A stretch of 64,000 nt of DNA from Prevotellaceae bacterium (GCA_028726625.1 JAQYPT010000073.1:1-64000), one strand, 5' to 3'; counted from the first letter of the stretch, positions 9,685 through 22,829 are shown. Translations and numbers: made by a program. The notes: generated by a model from the sequence alone, not told the origin.

Positions 9685-10695
9685 TTATTTTGACAATTGA
9701 CGCATACCCCATTCATAAACCTTGTCGATATGGGGAACCTCTACACTGTGTTGATGTGCCAATCGGTGGATGATAGCCAGGCCATAGGGGAAGTCTTCTG
9801 TGAAATACCTACTAGAAAAGTCAGGTTGATAACCTCCCTCAACGACTTTCATGGGCGCAGGTATGCCTTGAAAGGCAGTAATGGATGACAGTTTTTTGCT
9901 TAAACTATGTGCGTCCGTACTCTCGTAATAGTCGAGAACAGTGGGTATTGCGTCCTGCTTTACCTTTAACTTGCTCAATAGATTTTGAAGTTCTTCATCC
10001 ATTTGAATGTATAATAGTGCGGCTTCATCGGTCCAATCGGTGTAGAAAAGCGGCACCTCTTTATATATAATCTCCTTGTGCCAAGTGTGCCATAGCTCGT
10101 ACAAGCGAGCGGTATGCAACAGCGGATTGCTATTTGTTAAACTCGCTTCGTAATAGTTATCTAACAAACTGATGGGGGTATGCAACATTTCTTGTAATGT
10201 TTCCCTTAATGCTTCGGTAGCCTCGCCACCTCGTTCAATTGCTAAATTGAGTTGAGGTTTATAGCCCAACAGCGATGCTCGATGTCCATATTGGGTGGTT
10301 CGGGCAATGAAAGGTACGCGCTGAAAGCCAAAAAGAGGAGTGGTATCGGGCAATATGTCCAACGCCTCAAAGAAGAAGCCCGTACTCGACACGATGCTTC
10401 CCACAGGTACGTGGGGCGATAGGTACTTACTTATTTGCTCCAGTGTGTCGTGCAGTGCATATCCCGGGAGACATAGCAAAATCAACTCTGCAGAAGGTAT
10501 TACTTCTTTGGCATGTGTACTGATGTGGCATAACTCTCCCTTCAACACCTCTCCATTGGGGGTGTCAATGAGCAAATGATGCGTCCACCGCTCGGGATGT
10601 CGCGTCAACAAACTCACCTGATGAGCGGGTTGCGCAGCCAAAGAACCAGCTACCACATGCCCTAAGTTACCTCCACCGCAAATACATATTTTCAT
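9685..10695 (-). CDS. NAD/NADP octopine/nopaline dehydrogenase-family protein
   Basis: Rossmann MKICICGGGNLGHVVAGSLAAQ; LLCLPGYALHDTLEQI; opine dehydrogenase-like C-terminal helical part (NSNPLLHTARLYELW). Confidence 0.75.
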   Translation of the reverse strand: MKICICGGGNLGHVVAGSLAAQPAHQVSLLTRHPERWTHHLLIDTPNGEVLKGELCHISTHAKEVIPSAELILLCLPGYALHDTLEQISKYLSPHVPVGSIVSSTGFFFEALDILPDTTPLFGFQRVPFIARTTQYGHRASLLGYKPQLNLAIERGGEATEALRETLQEMLHTPISLLDNYYEASLTNSNPLLHTARLYELWHTWHKEIIYKEVPLFYTDWTDEAALLYIQMDEELQNLLSKLKVKQDAIPTVLDYYESTDAHSLSKKLSSITAFQGIPAPMKVVEGGYQPDFSSRYFTEDFPYGLAIIHRLAHQHSVEVPHIDKVYEWGMRQLSK

Positions 10696-12522
10696 TTATA
10701 TGGTTTCGTTTTGTAGGTTGAGCAATGCTGTGATTAGTTGGTCGTTGTCAACTTGGTTGCGGATAGAGATGCGAATATAGTTCAATCCTTTGAGCGATGT
10801 CTTGCTGTTGCAATCTTTTATCATGATGTCAAAGCGTGCCAACAGCTGTTTAGTCAGTTCGGCTGCGGTATAGGGCGGTTTCACCTCGCAACAGAAGTAG
10901 TTGGCTTGGGTTGGCAGAACTCGCAAAAAGTGTATCTCCTTCAAGCGTAGGGCAAAGCGATTGCGCTCGTCAATAAATTGCTGACATGCTTTTTCGTATT
11001 GCGCTTGATATTTATTGTATATCTGCATGAAGAACTCGGCAAACGAGTTGATGTTCCATATTGACACGTCTTTCTTGATGCGAGCAATGGTTTCTCGTTG
11101 TGAGGTAGCCAAGATGCCTAACCGAAGTCCAGGGACACCGTACGATTTTGAAATACTTTTCATGACCAACAGGTTGGGATAGGCTTCCAAAGTCTCATCA
11201 CAGAGAAGTGAGTTGTGTAGAAAGTCATCACTAAAGTCTACAAACGACTCGTCAACCACTAACTGTATATTTCGCTCCTTGCTCCATGCTGTCAGTCTCA
11301 CAACATCGGCTTTGGGTATGAAGTTGCCCGAGGGATTGTCCGGATTGATGAGCAATAGCATGTCTATGGACTTGTCTTTGTAGAAATTCATCAAGTCGTT
11401 GGCAGTATATCGCAGCGTGTCCAAGGGCGGAACAAACGATACTATCTGCTCTTTTCGCAGTCGATGCGGATATTCCTCGAACGTGGGGAACACCATGCCC
11501 ACATGACCTTTAACGTTTTCCATGAGGCTTTTGATGAGTTCTGCTGCTCCGTTGCCCACCACCATGTATTCTCGTTTAATGCCAAAACACTTGCCAGCCA
11601 ACAACGAGTTGACGTACATACCCGACGGATATTCAGTCAACAGGGTGTCAAAGTTGGCTTTCATCTCGGCTTTCATCTGCTCACAAGGAAAGTAGGGGTT
11701 TACCAAATAGCAGTAGTCCAGCATCTTTGGAAAACGCCAATGCCCACCATAGCGATAGTTATACCGCTTGAGCATCTCGTCGTCTTTAGCAAAAATGGTT
11801 TCTGCAATGTCCAAATCTTGCACATCGTCTATCTCGTACCACTTCTCATTGCCAATGTCAAGTGCCTTGAGGTTGGTTTTGTCCAAGAGCGTAATCACGC
11901 GCAACACCTGTTCGTAATATTCGTTATTGCCCAAAGCTTTACAATAAGCATCGAGAAAAGGAACGTACTGTGTTTGCGAAAACGCTTTGCTAAACTTGTA
12001 AATGTTCACCGTTTTATAATACGAGTCAACCTCCTGATAGTTGAAAGCCTTTTTGGGAACAAAGTTTACGATGTTGCCATCGCTGTCGATGCGCACCATG
12101 GTACCGTCCATCCATGTCTCATATTTGGCAACGAGGGCAATGTTGGGACGTTCATCGGCAAGAATCATGGAGAAAAGTCGGTCAGAGAAGATAAGATCCG
12201 ACTCTATCAAGAGCGTGTCGTCTTCTTGCATTTGCTCCTTTACCAACGACAATGAATAAATATTATTGGTGCGGTCGTAAATGGGATTTTCTACATATTC
12301 TATCTTTAGAGTGTCTGCATATCGATCTCCGATGTGATGGATGAGTTCTTTTCCCTTATAGCCCACCACCATCAGTACACGCTTTAGATGCAATGCGGAG
12401 AGTTGCGTAAGCATGCGGTCAATGAGCCTTACCCCATTAACGGGAACCATACATTTGGTGTTTTCCTTAGTGTAGCTTCCTAAGCGACGCCCCATTCCAG
12501 CGGCTAATATAATGGCTTGCAT
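10696..12522 (-). CDS. Bifunctional LicC/PntC-like nucleotidyltransferase fused to class I/II PLP-dependent aminotransferase (HisC/CobD-like)
   Basis: N-term MQAIILAAGMGRRLGSYTKENTKCMVPVNG (NTP transferase); C-term LLLINPDNPSGNFIPKAD, VVDESFVDFSDD, MKSISKSYGVPGLRLGILAT (PLP fold-type I, PLP-lysine motif SISKSYG). Confidence 0.88.
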   Translation of the reverse strand: MQAIILAAGMGRRLGSYTKENTKCMVPVNGVRLIDRMLTQLSALHLKRVLMVVGYKGKELIHHIGDRYADTLKIEYVENPIYDRTNNIYSLSLVKEQMQEDDTLLIESDLIFSDRLFSMILADERPNIALVAKYETWMDGTMVRIDSDGNIVNFVPKKAFNYQEVDSYYKTVNIYKFSKAFSQTQYVPFLDAYCKALGNNEYYEQVLRVITLLDKTNLKALDIGNEKWYEIDDVQDLDIAETIFAKDDEMLKRYNYRYGGHWRFPKMLDYCYLVNPYFPCEQMKAEMKANFDTLLTEYPSGMYVNSLLAGKCFGIKREYMVVGNGAAELIKSLMENVKGHVGMVFPTFEEYPHRLRKEQIVSFVPPLDTLRYTANDLMNFYKDKSIDMLLLINPDNPSGNFIPKADVVRLTAWSKERNIQLVVDESFVDFSDDFLHNSLLCDETLEAYPNLLVMKSISKSYGVPGLRLGILATSQRETIARIKKDVSIWNINSFAEFFMQIYNKYQAQYEKACQQFIDERNRFALRLKEIHFLRVLPTQANYFCCEVKPPYTAAELTKQLLARFDIMIKDCNSKTSLKGLNYIRISIRNQVDNDQLITALLNLQNETI

Positions 12523-12592
12523 GTGTTAAATTTCTGCTTTGATTTTCAATAATGAGCAAATATACATAAAAATATGGATTTAAGAGATGACC

Positions 12593-14044
12593 TTAGTGCT
12601 TTTTCTTCCATTTAGAAAGAATGGCAGCTTGGCATTCGCGGAGTATCTCTGCTTTGGCAACGCGCATGATGAGGTAATACAAAATAGCTGCCATTACCAC
12701 CCTGACGACTAATAACGGGAGCAGATGAGTGATGCTCAGCGTGGCATAGTAGGTCACAATCATGACCCCTGATGCACTGACTGCAAAGGGCAATACATCC
12801 TTAAAAAACTGCGGAAGCGTGTATCCCGTGGACTTTCTCACGAAGTAGAACCACACAAAAAGCCAACTCACGTTGAGGCATACATAGGCAATAACCATGT
12901 TGCGGATGCCGTAGGGCCACAGCAATAGCATGAGGACGATTTGTAATACGCCCAAGGCAACGGTGCAACCAAGGTAGATATTGGCTTTCCCCTTGCTGAT
13001 GATGAGGTTCGACATCAGTGTGATGAGGGGAAAGATAGCCCCACTCACGCACAACAGCCGAAGGAGTTGGGCACTGGGAAGCCATTTCTCGGTAATGGTA
13101 AGCACGATGAATTCGCGCGATACCAGTCCCAGTCCCAACAAGAGGGGGAAACTGAGAAATGCCGAAAAGCGCATCATCTTGCGAAAAGCGTGCAGCTGTC
13201 GGTCGGCCTCGCTCTTCAGTTCAACGAGTACAGGTTGTGCTACTTGGTTCACTATGCTCTGCACCAACTGAAATCCCTTGCTGTCCCATTGGTAGGCTTG
13301 GTTGTATTGTCCCACGTCGTGTTTGGTGTATAACCTGCCCAACAGAATGTTCAGCACGTTGTTGTTGACTTGGGTAATGAGCGTGGTGAGTAGGATTTTG
13401 AATGAGAACTTGAACATTCGTCTCACGGGAGCAAACGAAATATGATGTACGGAGGGTCGCCAAGGCGAATAATGCCAGTAGAGTAAGGTACACAGCAGGA
13501 TGTACACCAAACTTTGGGTGGCTAATGACCAATAACGAAAACCACCCCACGCCATCAGTACTCCCGTGATGCTCGACAGCAATACGGCAACGATGTTGGC
13601 TTTAGCTTGTTGCTTGGCGTGTAAGTTCTTGAACAACCATGCCGATTGGGCGGTGCCGAACGAGGCGAAGAGGATGCCTAAAAAACTGTACCGGCATAGA
13701 GATGTTAGGGCTGGCGTGTCGTAGAAAGAGGCTATCAGAGGAGCGGATAGGAACAAAAGGATGTACAAGGTGCCGCCAACCAAGATGTTGAACCAAAACA
13801 CAGCGTTGTAGTCATCGTGGGTAGGGGATTTCATATTGGTGATGGCTACTGTGAACCCACTGTTTTGAAGGGCAATGGCAACCAACTGAAAAATGGCTAT
13901 CATCGCCATCATGCCATAGTCTTCGTCGGACAGAATGCGACCCAGCATGATGCCAAACACCACGCCTACCAATTGCAGGGTGATGTTGCTCATCGCCCCC
14001 CAAAATATACCTTTTGTCGTTTTCTCTTTGAGTGTCTCTGTCAT
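12593..14044 (-). CDS. Polysaccharide flippase (WzxC-like oligosaccharide transporter)
   Basis: Multi-TM protein; GIFWGAMSNITLQLVGVVFGIMLGRILSDEDYGMMAM; many alternating hydrophobic segments. Confidence 0.85.
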   Translation of the reverse strand: MTETLKEKTTKGIFWGAMSNITLQLVGVVFGIMLGRILSDEDYGMMAMIAIFQLVAIALQNSGFTVAITNMKSPTHDDYNAVFWFNILVGGTLYILLFLSAPLIASFYDTPALTSLCRYSFLGILFASFGTAQSAWLFKNLHAKQQAKANIVAVLLSSITGVLMAWGGFRYWSLATQSLVYILLCTLLYWHYSPWRPSVHHISFAPVRRMFKFSFKILLTTLITQVNNNVLNILLGRLYTKHDVGQYNQAYQWDSKGFQLVQSIVNQVAQPVLVELKSEADRQLHAFRKMMRFSAFLSFPLLLGLGLVSREFIVLTITEKWLPSAQLLRLLCVSGAIFPLITLMSNLIISKGKANIYLGCTVALGVLQIVLMLLLWPYGIRNMVIAYVCLNVSWLFVWFYFVRKSTGYTLPQFFKDVLPFAVSASGVMIVTYYATLSITHLLPLLVVRVVMAAILYYLIMRVAKAEILRECQAAILSKWKKKH

Positions 14045-14640
14045 CCGCCAGGGAATTTGGTTACAAAAGTACTTGTTTTTAGGCAGAAGTACAAGTTTTT
14101 TTTCTTTTATAAGGTCGTGTCGTCACACTTCTTTTATTTGTTTTGAACAGGTTGTTTTGTTGTAAGAATATGATTTCTGTGGCAACGGAGTTTCACGGAA
14201 TTTCACTGCATGTCCGTGACGTTCCGTGTCATTCCGATGCAATAAAAGATTGTCTTCAAAAATCTGAAATATATTGACAAACGCTCTCTAAATACGGACA
14301 TATTTGTAACGAGATGGATACTTGCTCGCAAATACGCGAAAAATAGGAATGGTTGATAATCAACGTGTTATAAAAGTAGGGGCGTCATTTAGCCGAAAAA
14401 ACAATGCGAAATGGCCGCAAAAACCATGATTTTGGGTTAGAAAAGCAAAGGGTTAGGCATGTTATTGCATTGGTATTGGCCAGTTAACTCAATGAGTTAA
14501 CCCGTCAATGTCATGCTTATAGCCCAATTAAGGATGCGGAACATCCAAAATATCCCCTATATTATTTCTATTTGTGAGGTTTCAGAAGTGTTAAAATTAG
14601 GGAAGAAAAGCGGACAAAATCTGTGCTTCACACCTTTTCA

Positions 14641-16128
14641 TCAATTCTCCATTTCACGTTGTATTGGGCTTGTTGGTCGTGGCACAGGTGTCATGCCATG
14701 CAGGTGGGGCATGGTGCGCAATTTTTTAGTGAGCCGACTTTTGGTAGACCTTACGGCTTGTTCTGAGCAGCAAAATGCCTTTGCTTTCTCGCTGTCGGCC
14801 ATGCCGTTGCGTTCCATGATGCAGAAAAATGTTTCTTTGGGTGTCAGTGCCAACGACTGGTTGTTGAGCAGTTCAGCCAGTTCGGCATCGATATTGGGCA
14901 TGATGCTGGCCACGGCAACCTGCTCTTTCTTCCCAAACTGGCTGATGTTGCCATTGTGTAGGATGGCATCAAGCACGTCGATGCCCAGCTTGATTTGTGC
15001 CACCGACTCATAATTGCGGTCTGCCTGCATGGCTGGGGGCAGCTTGTGTTTCAACTGCTCCAACTCTTTTAGTCGGCTGTCCATCGCCTGTTTCATCTCT
15101 TCTATCGTGAGGTTTTTGGCCGAGAGCCGTGTGTACAGTTCGTCCTTGATGTCGGCTATTTGCTCTTGGAATCGCTTGTATAGCAGGTGATTGCGTCGGT
15201 AATACCAGTAGGAGAGGGCAAACAGTAGCAGCAAGAGGGCGATGATGACGACCGAGTAGCGGTATCGTTGGCGGGCACGATCCAATTGTAGCACGGCATT
15301 GTCATAATCGTTTTGCACTTTGATGATGTCGGTGTGCGTTTTCTCCGAGTAAAGCGAGTCGTCGAGTGCTTTGAGGCGCAGCATCGATTCGTATGCCTTG
15401 CGGTAGTCACCGTGTGTCTCGTGCAAGTGCGTTTCGGCGAGCAGTCGGTTGTACGCCATGGTAGAGTTGTTTTTTTTCGACATCATCGACATGACGAGCC
15501 TTACCTTCTCGGGCTGGTCTTGCCGAGTGTAGATTTGGCTGAGTAGCGTGAGTGCGTTGCCAAGGGCTGACGAGTCTTGTGCCAGCATGAACGCTTGGTA
15601 GGCGTGATGCTCGGCTGATGCAAGCGAATCGCGCAGCAGGTCGTAATGAGCCAGATGCTTTTGGATGACCGATTGTTGCCCTCTGCCAACCTTGTGGTAA
15701 TACAGCATGGCTGTTTTGGTGGCGTTGCGGGCACTGTCGGGCAGCTCCATATTGAAAAATGTATTGGCCTTGTTCACCAGAACGTCGACGATATGTTCGG
15801 GCTTTCCATACGTCATGGCATATTTTAGAGCGCGGTTTTGGTATTGCAGGGCCAGTTCGTTGGCACCGCTGTTCTCATTAATCCACCCGATGTACTGGTA
15901 AATATGGAAGATGGTTTTGGCACTGTCGAGCGCAGGAACCAGTCGCTCGGCTTGCTTCAGTTGCACCATGGCAGCCTTTAAGTTGTGTTGGTCGATATAC
16001 TGCAGGGCGCTGTCAATGTAGGTGCGAGCTTGCTGCTCGGGTGCGGGGAGGGCGCTTTTTTGGCTGCTCGGGTTGCATGCGCCGAGTAGAAGTGTGGCAG
16101 AAAGCAGCATCACGAATATCTTTTGCAT
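14641..16128 (-). CDS. TPR-containing Bacteroidetes regulator with TM helix, coiled coil and C-terminal HTH-like domain
   Basis: Lipoprotein-like start MQKIFVMLLSATLLLGACNPSS; TPR-like helices; TM (YSVVIIALLLLLFALSYWYYR); C-term LTPKETFFCIMERNGMADSEKAKAFCCSEQAVRSTKSRL. The ORF track start is 16203. Confidence 0.75.
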   Translation of the reverse strand: MQKIFVMLLSATLLLGACNPSSQKSALPAPEQQARTYIDSALQYIDQHNLKAAMVQLKQAERLVPALDSAKTIFHIYQYIGWINENSGANELALQYQNRALKYAMTYGKPEHIVDVLVNKANTFFNMELPDSARNATKTAMLYYHKVGRGQQSVIQKHLAHYDLLRDSLASAEHHAYQAFMLAQDSSALGNALTLLSQIYTRQDQPEKVRLVMSMMSKKNNSTMAYNRLLAETHLHETHGDYRKAYESMLRLKALDDSLYSEKTHTDIIKVQNDYDNAVLQLDRARQRYRYSVVIIALLLLLFALSYWYYRRNHLLYKRFQEQIADIKDELYTRLSAKNLTIEEMKQAMDSRLKELEQLKHKLPPAMQADRNYESVAQIKLGIDVLDAILHNGNISQFGKKEQVAVASIMPNIDAELAELLNNQSLALTPKETFFCIMERNGMADSEKAKAFCCSEQAVRSTKSRLTKKLRTMPHLHGMTPVPRPTSPIQREMEN

Positions 16129-16431
16129 ACGACTGTGTTTTGGTCTTTTTTGTTCAGGGCAAAGATATAAAAAACAATTCATATTCGTTCTTTGATGTGT
16201 CAAAAGAGATGTTGGCGGTGTTTTAAATACCTGTTAGTCAGATGCTTGCGTTTTCTTCGTGTGTCAATGTCTATCGGGCTATTGACAAGGGCAGTCTGAA
16301 GTTGTATCTTTGTCTGCGAAAGCTATATGCAAATCTGAAGTACAGTTCGCACCTGTCTTTGGTTTCCTCGGTCATAGACGGTGCGGATGTACTTTTTGAA
16401 AGGATGAAACAATGTTTAAAAAAGATAAGAT

Positions 16432-16881
16432 ATGAAGAGAAGATGTGTTTTGTTGTTTTGGCTTATGATAGCTGTTTGGGCGGCAATGTCGGCACAGTGT
16501 GTGGGCTCATCGAAGTATGTTGAACCGTCGGAAAAGATATTTTCCAATCCCGAGGTGATGCCAGTTTATCCCGGAGGGAAAAAAGCGTTGATGGCATTTG
16601 TGAGCGATAGGGTGATTCCTAAGCTGATGAAGGCTGACTCTACGTTAACGGGAACCATGATGGTGAATTTTGTTATCGATAAAAAAGGTCGTTGCAAAGA
16701 TTTCAAAGTGTATCGTTCGAAAGGCCCAAGGTTTGATAAAATCATTATTAGAGAAATGAAACACATGAAGCGTTGGACACCTGGCATGCTAGTGGGTAGA
16801 CCAGTCAGTATGCGTTATTGCGTACGTATCAGAATGAAAGTGAAGCAAACACAGAGGGTGAAGCGCATGGAAAAGCCTTGA
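16432..16881 (+). CDS. Exported protein with TonB C-terminal-like domain
   Basis: Signal peptide; YPGGKKALMAFVSDRVIPKLMKADSTLTGTMMVNFVIDKKGRCKDFKVYRSKGPRFDKIIIREMKHMKRWTPG. Confidence 0.7.
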   Translation: MKRRCVLLFWLMIAVWAAMSAQCVGSSKYVEPSEKIFSNPEVMPVYPGGKKALMAFVSDRVIPKLMKADSTLTGTMMVNFVIDKKGRCKDFKVYRSKGPRFDKIIIREMKHMKRWTPGMLVGRPVSMRYCVRIRMKVKQTQRVKRMEKP

Positions 16882-16998
16882 TCTGTACGTCAATAACGCT
16901 GATACTGAGTTGGATAAAAAGTCTCAAATGGCTGACATAATGGCTTGGTTTTTGGGCTAAATAATGGAATATGTGTCATAATGGCACAATTTCTTCAC

Positions 16999-17014
16999 TG
17001 GTACGCTCCTTGCA
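16999..17014 (+). promoter_or_regulatory. Sigma-54-type (-24/-12) promoter candidate for the Hsp20 gene
   Basis: TGGTACGCTCCTTGCA: GG and GC separated by 10 nt as in the TGGCACN5TTGCW consensus; about 60 bp upstream of the ATG at 17074. Confidence 0.5.
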
Positions 17015-17073
17015 ACAATGGTTAGTGAACTCGAAAGAGCAAATAAAAATAAACAATATAAAAATAGGAGGAA

Positions 17074-17505
17074 ATGATTATGTTACCAGTAAGAAACAGA
17101 AATTCATGGTTACCAAGTGTGTTTGATGATTTTTTTGATACAGGTCTTGCACCAAGATTGAACAGTACAGCACCCGCCATCAACGTCATTGCTCATGATG
17201 GTGAGTATGTGGTAGAGTTGGCTGCGCCCGGCTTGAAGAAAGATGATTTTATCGTGAACATCGACAACGACGGCAACCTGACCATCAAGATGGAGAAAAA
17301 GGTGGAGAACAAGGAAGAGGACAAGAAGGCTCACTACTTGCGTAGAGAGTTTAGTTACTCGAGCTTTGAGCAGACACTGATTTTGCCAGATGATGTAGAC
17401 AAAGAGAAAATTTGCGCAAAAATGTCGGATGGTGTCTTAACAGTAACCTTGCCGAAACGTGAGGAAATTGTACAGACATTAGGCAAGCAAATCACCGTAG
17501 AGTAA
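17074..17505 (+). CDS. Hsp20/alpha-crystallin family small heat shock protein
   Basis: YVVELAAPGLKKDDFIVNIDNDGNLTIKMEKK...HYLRREFSYSSFEQTLILPDDVDKEKICAKMSDGVLTVTLPK; preceded by aggagg. Confidence 0.93.
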   Translation: MIMLPVRNRNSWLPSVFDDFFDTGLAPRLNSTAPAINVIAHDGEYVVELAAPGLKKDDFIVNIDNDGNLTIKMEKKVENKEEDKKAHYLRREFSYSSFEQTLILPDDVDKEKICAKMSDGVLTVTLPKREEIVQTLGKQITVE

Positions 17506-17533
17506 TCAATCTCTTAGGTGTCTATATAACAGC

Positions 17534-17567
17534 AGCCCTGCAATCCTAACGGATTGTGGGGCTTTTG
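17534..17567 (+). terminator. Rho-independent terminator after Hsp20
   Basis: AGCCC-tg-CAATCC-taac-GGATTG-tg-GGGCT followed by TTT. Confidence 0.75.
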
Positions 17568-17636
17568 CATGGATGAAAATTGTGAAGGATTCTTGTATTT
17601 ATAAGGTGTAGATGATGCGTAAGTCAGAAAATTGCA

Positions 17637-17644
17637 GTACCTTT
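17637..17644 (+). promoter_or_regulatory. Bacteroidetes -7 element upstream of gpmI
   Basis: TACCTTTG; implies translation starts at 17685 rather than at 17643, which overlaps this box. Confidence 0.5.
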
Positions 17645-17684
17645 GCCAAAAGGAAAATTACATATTAGACAGGTAACAATAATT

Positions 17685-19202
17685 ATGGCAAAGAAAGCTT
17701 TATTGATGATCCTCGATGGATGGGGAATAGGAAACAAGGGTAGGGGTGATGTGATTAACAATACGCCGACACCTTATTTAGATTATCTGAATGCTACATG
17801 TTCGCATTCGCAGTTGCAGGCTTCGGGTGAGAATGTAGGATTGCCCGATGGACAGATGGGTAACTCGGAGGTAGGACACTTGAATATTGGTGCAGGACGT
17901 GTGGTTTATCAGGATTTGGTGAAGATTAACAGAGCCTGTAAAGATGGGTCAATTCTGCAAAATCCTGAAATCGTTTCTGCCTATACGTATGCACAGAAAA
18001 CGGGAAAGAAGCTTCATTTAATGGGATTGACTAGCGATGGTGGCGTTCATTCTTCTTTGGATCATCTATATCAGTTGTTGATTATCTCTAAAAAATACGG
18101 TCTTAAAAATACGTATGTGCATTGTTTCATGGATGGACGCGATACAGACCCGAAGAGTGGAGTAGGCTTTATCGAGGCTTTGCACCATGTTTGTGAAACG
18201 AACGATGCGCACATTGCCAGTATCATAGGTCGCTTTTATGCCATGGATCGTGATAAGCGATGGAATCGAGTAAAAGAGGCTTACGACTTGTTGGTAAGTG
18301 GTGTGGGTAAGAAAGCAACGGACATGGTGCAGGCAATGCATGAAAGTTATGCCGAAGAAGTGACCGACGAATTTATCAAGCCCATCACCAACGCTACTGT
18401 TCAAGGACAGATAGAAGAGGGCGATGTGGTGATTTTCTTCAACTTCCGTAACGACCGTGCCAAAGAACTCACACAGGTGTTGACCCAAACTGATATGCCT
18501 GATGAGGGAATGCACACCATCAAGGACTTGCAATATTACACGATGACGCCTTACGATGCTAACTTTAAGAATGTGCATGTGCTGTTCCCGAAGGAAAATG
18601 TAGAGATGACATTGGGCGAATATCTTAGCAGTCTGGGTAAAAAACAGTTGCATACAGCAGAGACAGAGAAGTATGCACACGTTACATTCTTCTTCAATGG
18701 AGGACGTGAGGAGCCTTACAAGGGGGAGGATCGCATCTTGGTTAATTCGCCCAAGGTAGCGACTTACGACTTAAAGCCCGAGATGAGTGCCTACGAAGTG
18801 AAAGACAAACTGGTGGATGCCATTGGTACACAGCAGTACGATTTCATTGTGGTAAACTTTGCCAACGGTGATATGGTGGGACATACGGGTGTCTATAACG
18901 CCATTGCCAAAGCGGTTTGGGCCATCGACCATTGTGTGAAAGAGGTGATAGAGGCTGCCAAAGCCAATGATTATGAGGCTATCATCATTGCCGACCATGG
19001 TAATGCTGACAACGCAATTAACGAGGATGGTACACCCAACACGGCACACTCGCTCAATCCTGTACCATTTATTTATGTGACAAACAACAACAGTGCCACC
19101 GTGAAGGACGGCAGATTGGCTGACGTGGCACCGTCAATACTGCACATCATGGGCTTGGAACAACCAGAAGCCATGACAGGTGAAAATCTGATAGTGGATT
19201 AA
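17685..19202 (+). CDS. gpmI: 2,3-bisphosphoglycerate-independent phosphoglycerate mutase
   Basis: [65 protein letters not shown]. Confidence 0.97.
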   Translation: MAKKALLMILDGWGIGNKGRGDVINNTPTPYLDYLNATCSHSQLQASGENVGLPDGQMGNSEVGHLNIGAGRVVYQDLVKINRACKDGSILQNPEIVSAYTYAQKTGKKLHLMGLTSDGGVHSSLDHLYQLLIISKKYGLKNTYVHCFMDGRDTDPKSGVGFIEALHHVCETNDAHIASIIGRFYAMDRDKRWNRVKEAYDLLVSGVGKKATDMVQAMHESYAEEVTDEFIKPITNATVQGQIEEGDVVIFFNFRNDRAKELTQVLTQTDMPDEGMHTIKDLQYYTMTPYDANFKNVHVLFPKENVEMTLGEYLSSLGKKQLHTAETEKYAHVTFFFNGGREEPYKGEDRILVNSPKVATYDLKPEMSAYEVKDKLVDAIGTQQYDFIVVNFANGDMVGHTGVYNAIAKAVWAIDHCVKEVIEAAKANDYEAIIIADHGNADNAINEDGTPNTAHSLNPVPFIYVTNNNSATVKDGRLADVAPSILHIMGLEQPEAMTGENLIVD

Positions 19203-19261
19203 ACCTGATTGTGCAATTGCCCTATCTTCTAGAATTTTAGGGAGAAGAAAACAATACAGCG

Positions 19262-19304
19262 ATGACCCTCGAATGCTGATATGCAGCGTTCGAGGGTCAT
19301 TCTG
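19262..19304. terminator. Bidirectional terminator hairpin between convergent genes
   Basis: ATGACCCTCGAA ... TTCGAGGGTCAT, 12-bp perfect stem between gpmI and the GH172-like/VCBS gene. Confidence 0.7.
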
Positions 19305-19323
19305 TTTTGACATCCACAAGAAG

Positions 19324-22752
<3,429 letters not shown>

Positions 22753-22792
22753 TTAGAGTAAATAAAGTTCAGTAACCTATATAATTAGCAAA

Positions 22793-22829
22793 AATCCAGT
22801 TGCAAGAATTCTTTTCCTGCAACTGGATT
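22793..22829 (-). terminator. Rho-independent terminator of the second VCBS gene
   Basis: AATCCAGTTGCA ... TGCAACTGGATT, 12-bp perfect stem with T-rich flank on the minus strand. Confidence 0.75.

Noticed and set aside
11464-12255. 263-aa plus-strand ORF antisense to the cytidylyltransferase-aminotransferase gene
   Set aside because: Fully inside a well-supported CDS on the other strand; its translation has no recognisable domain and looks like antisense reading.
17643-17684. N-terminal extension of gpmI as given in the ORF track
   Set aside because: Overlaps a TACCTTTG -7 box; conserved GpmI sequence begins at 17685.
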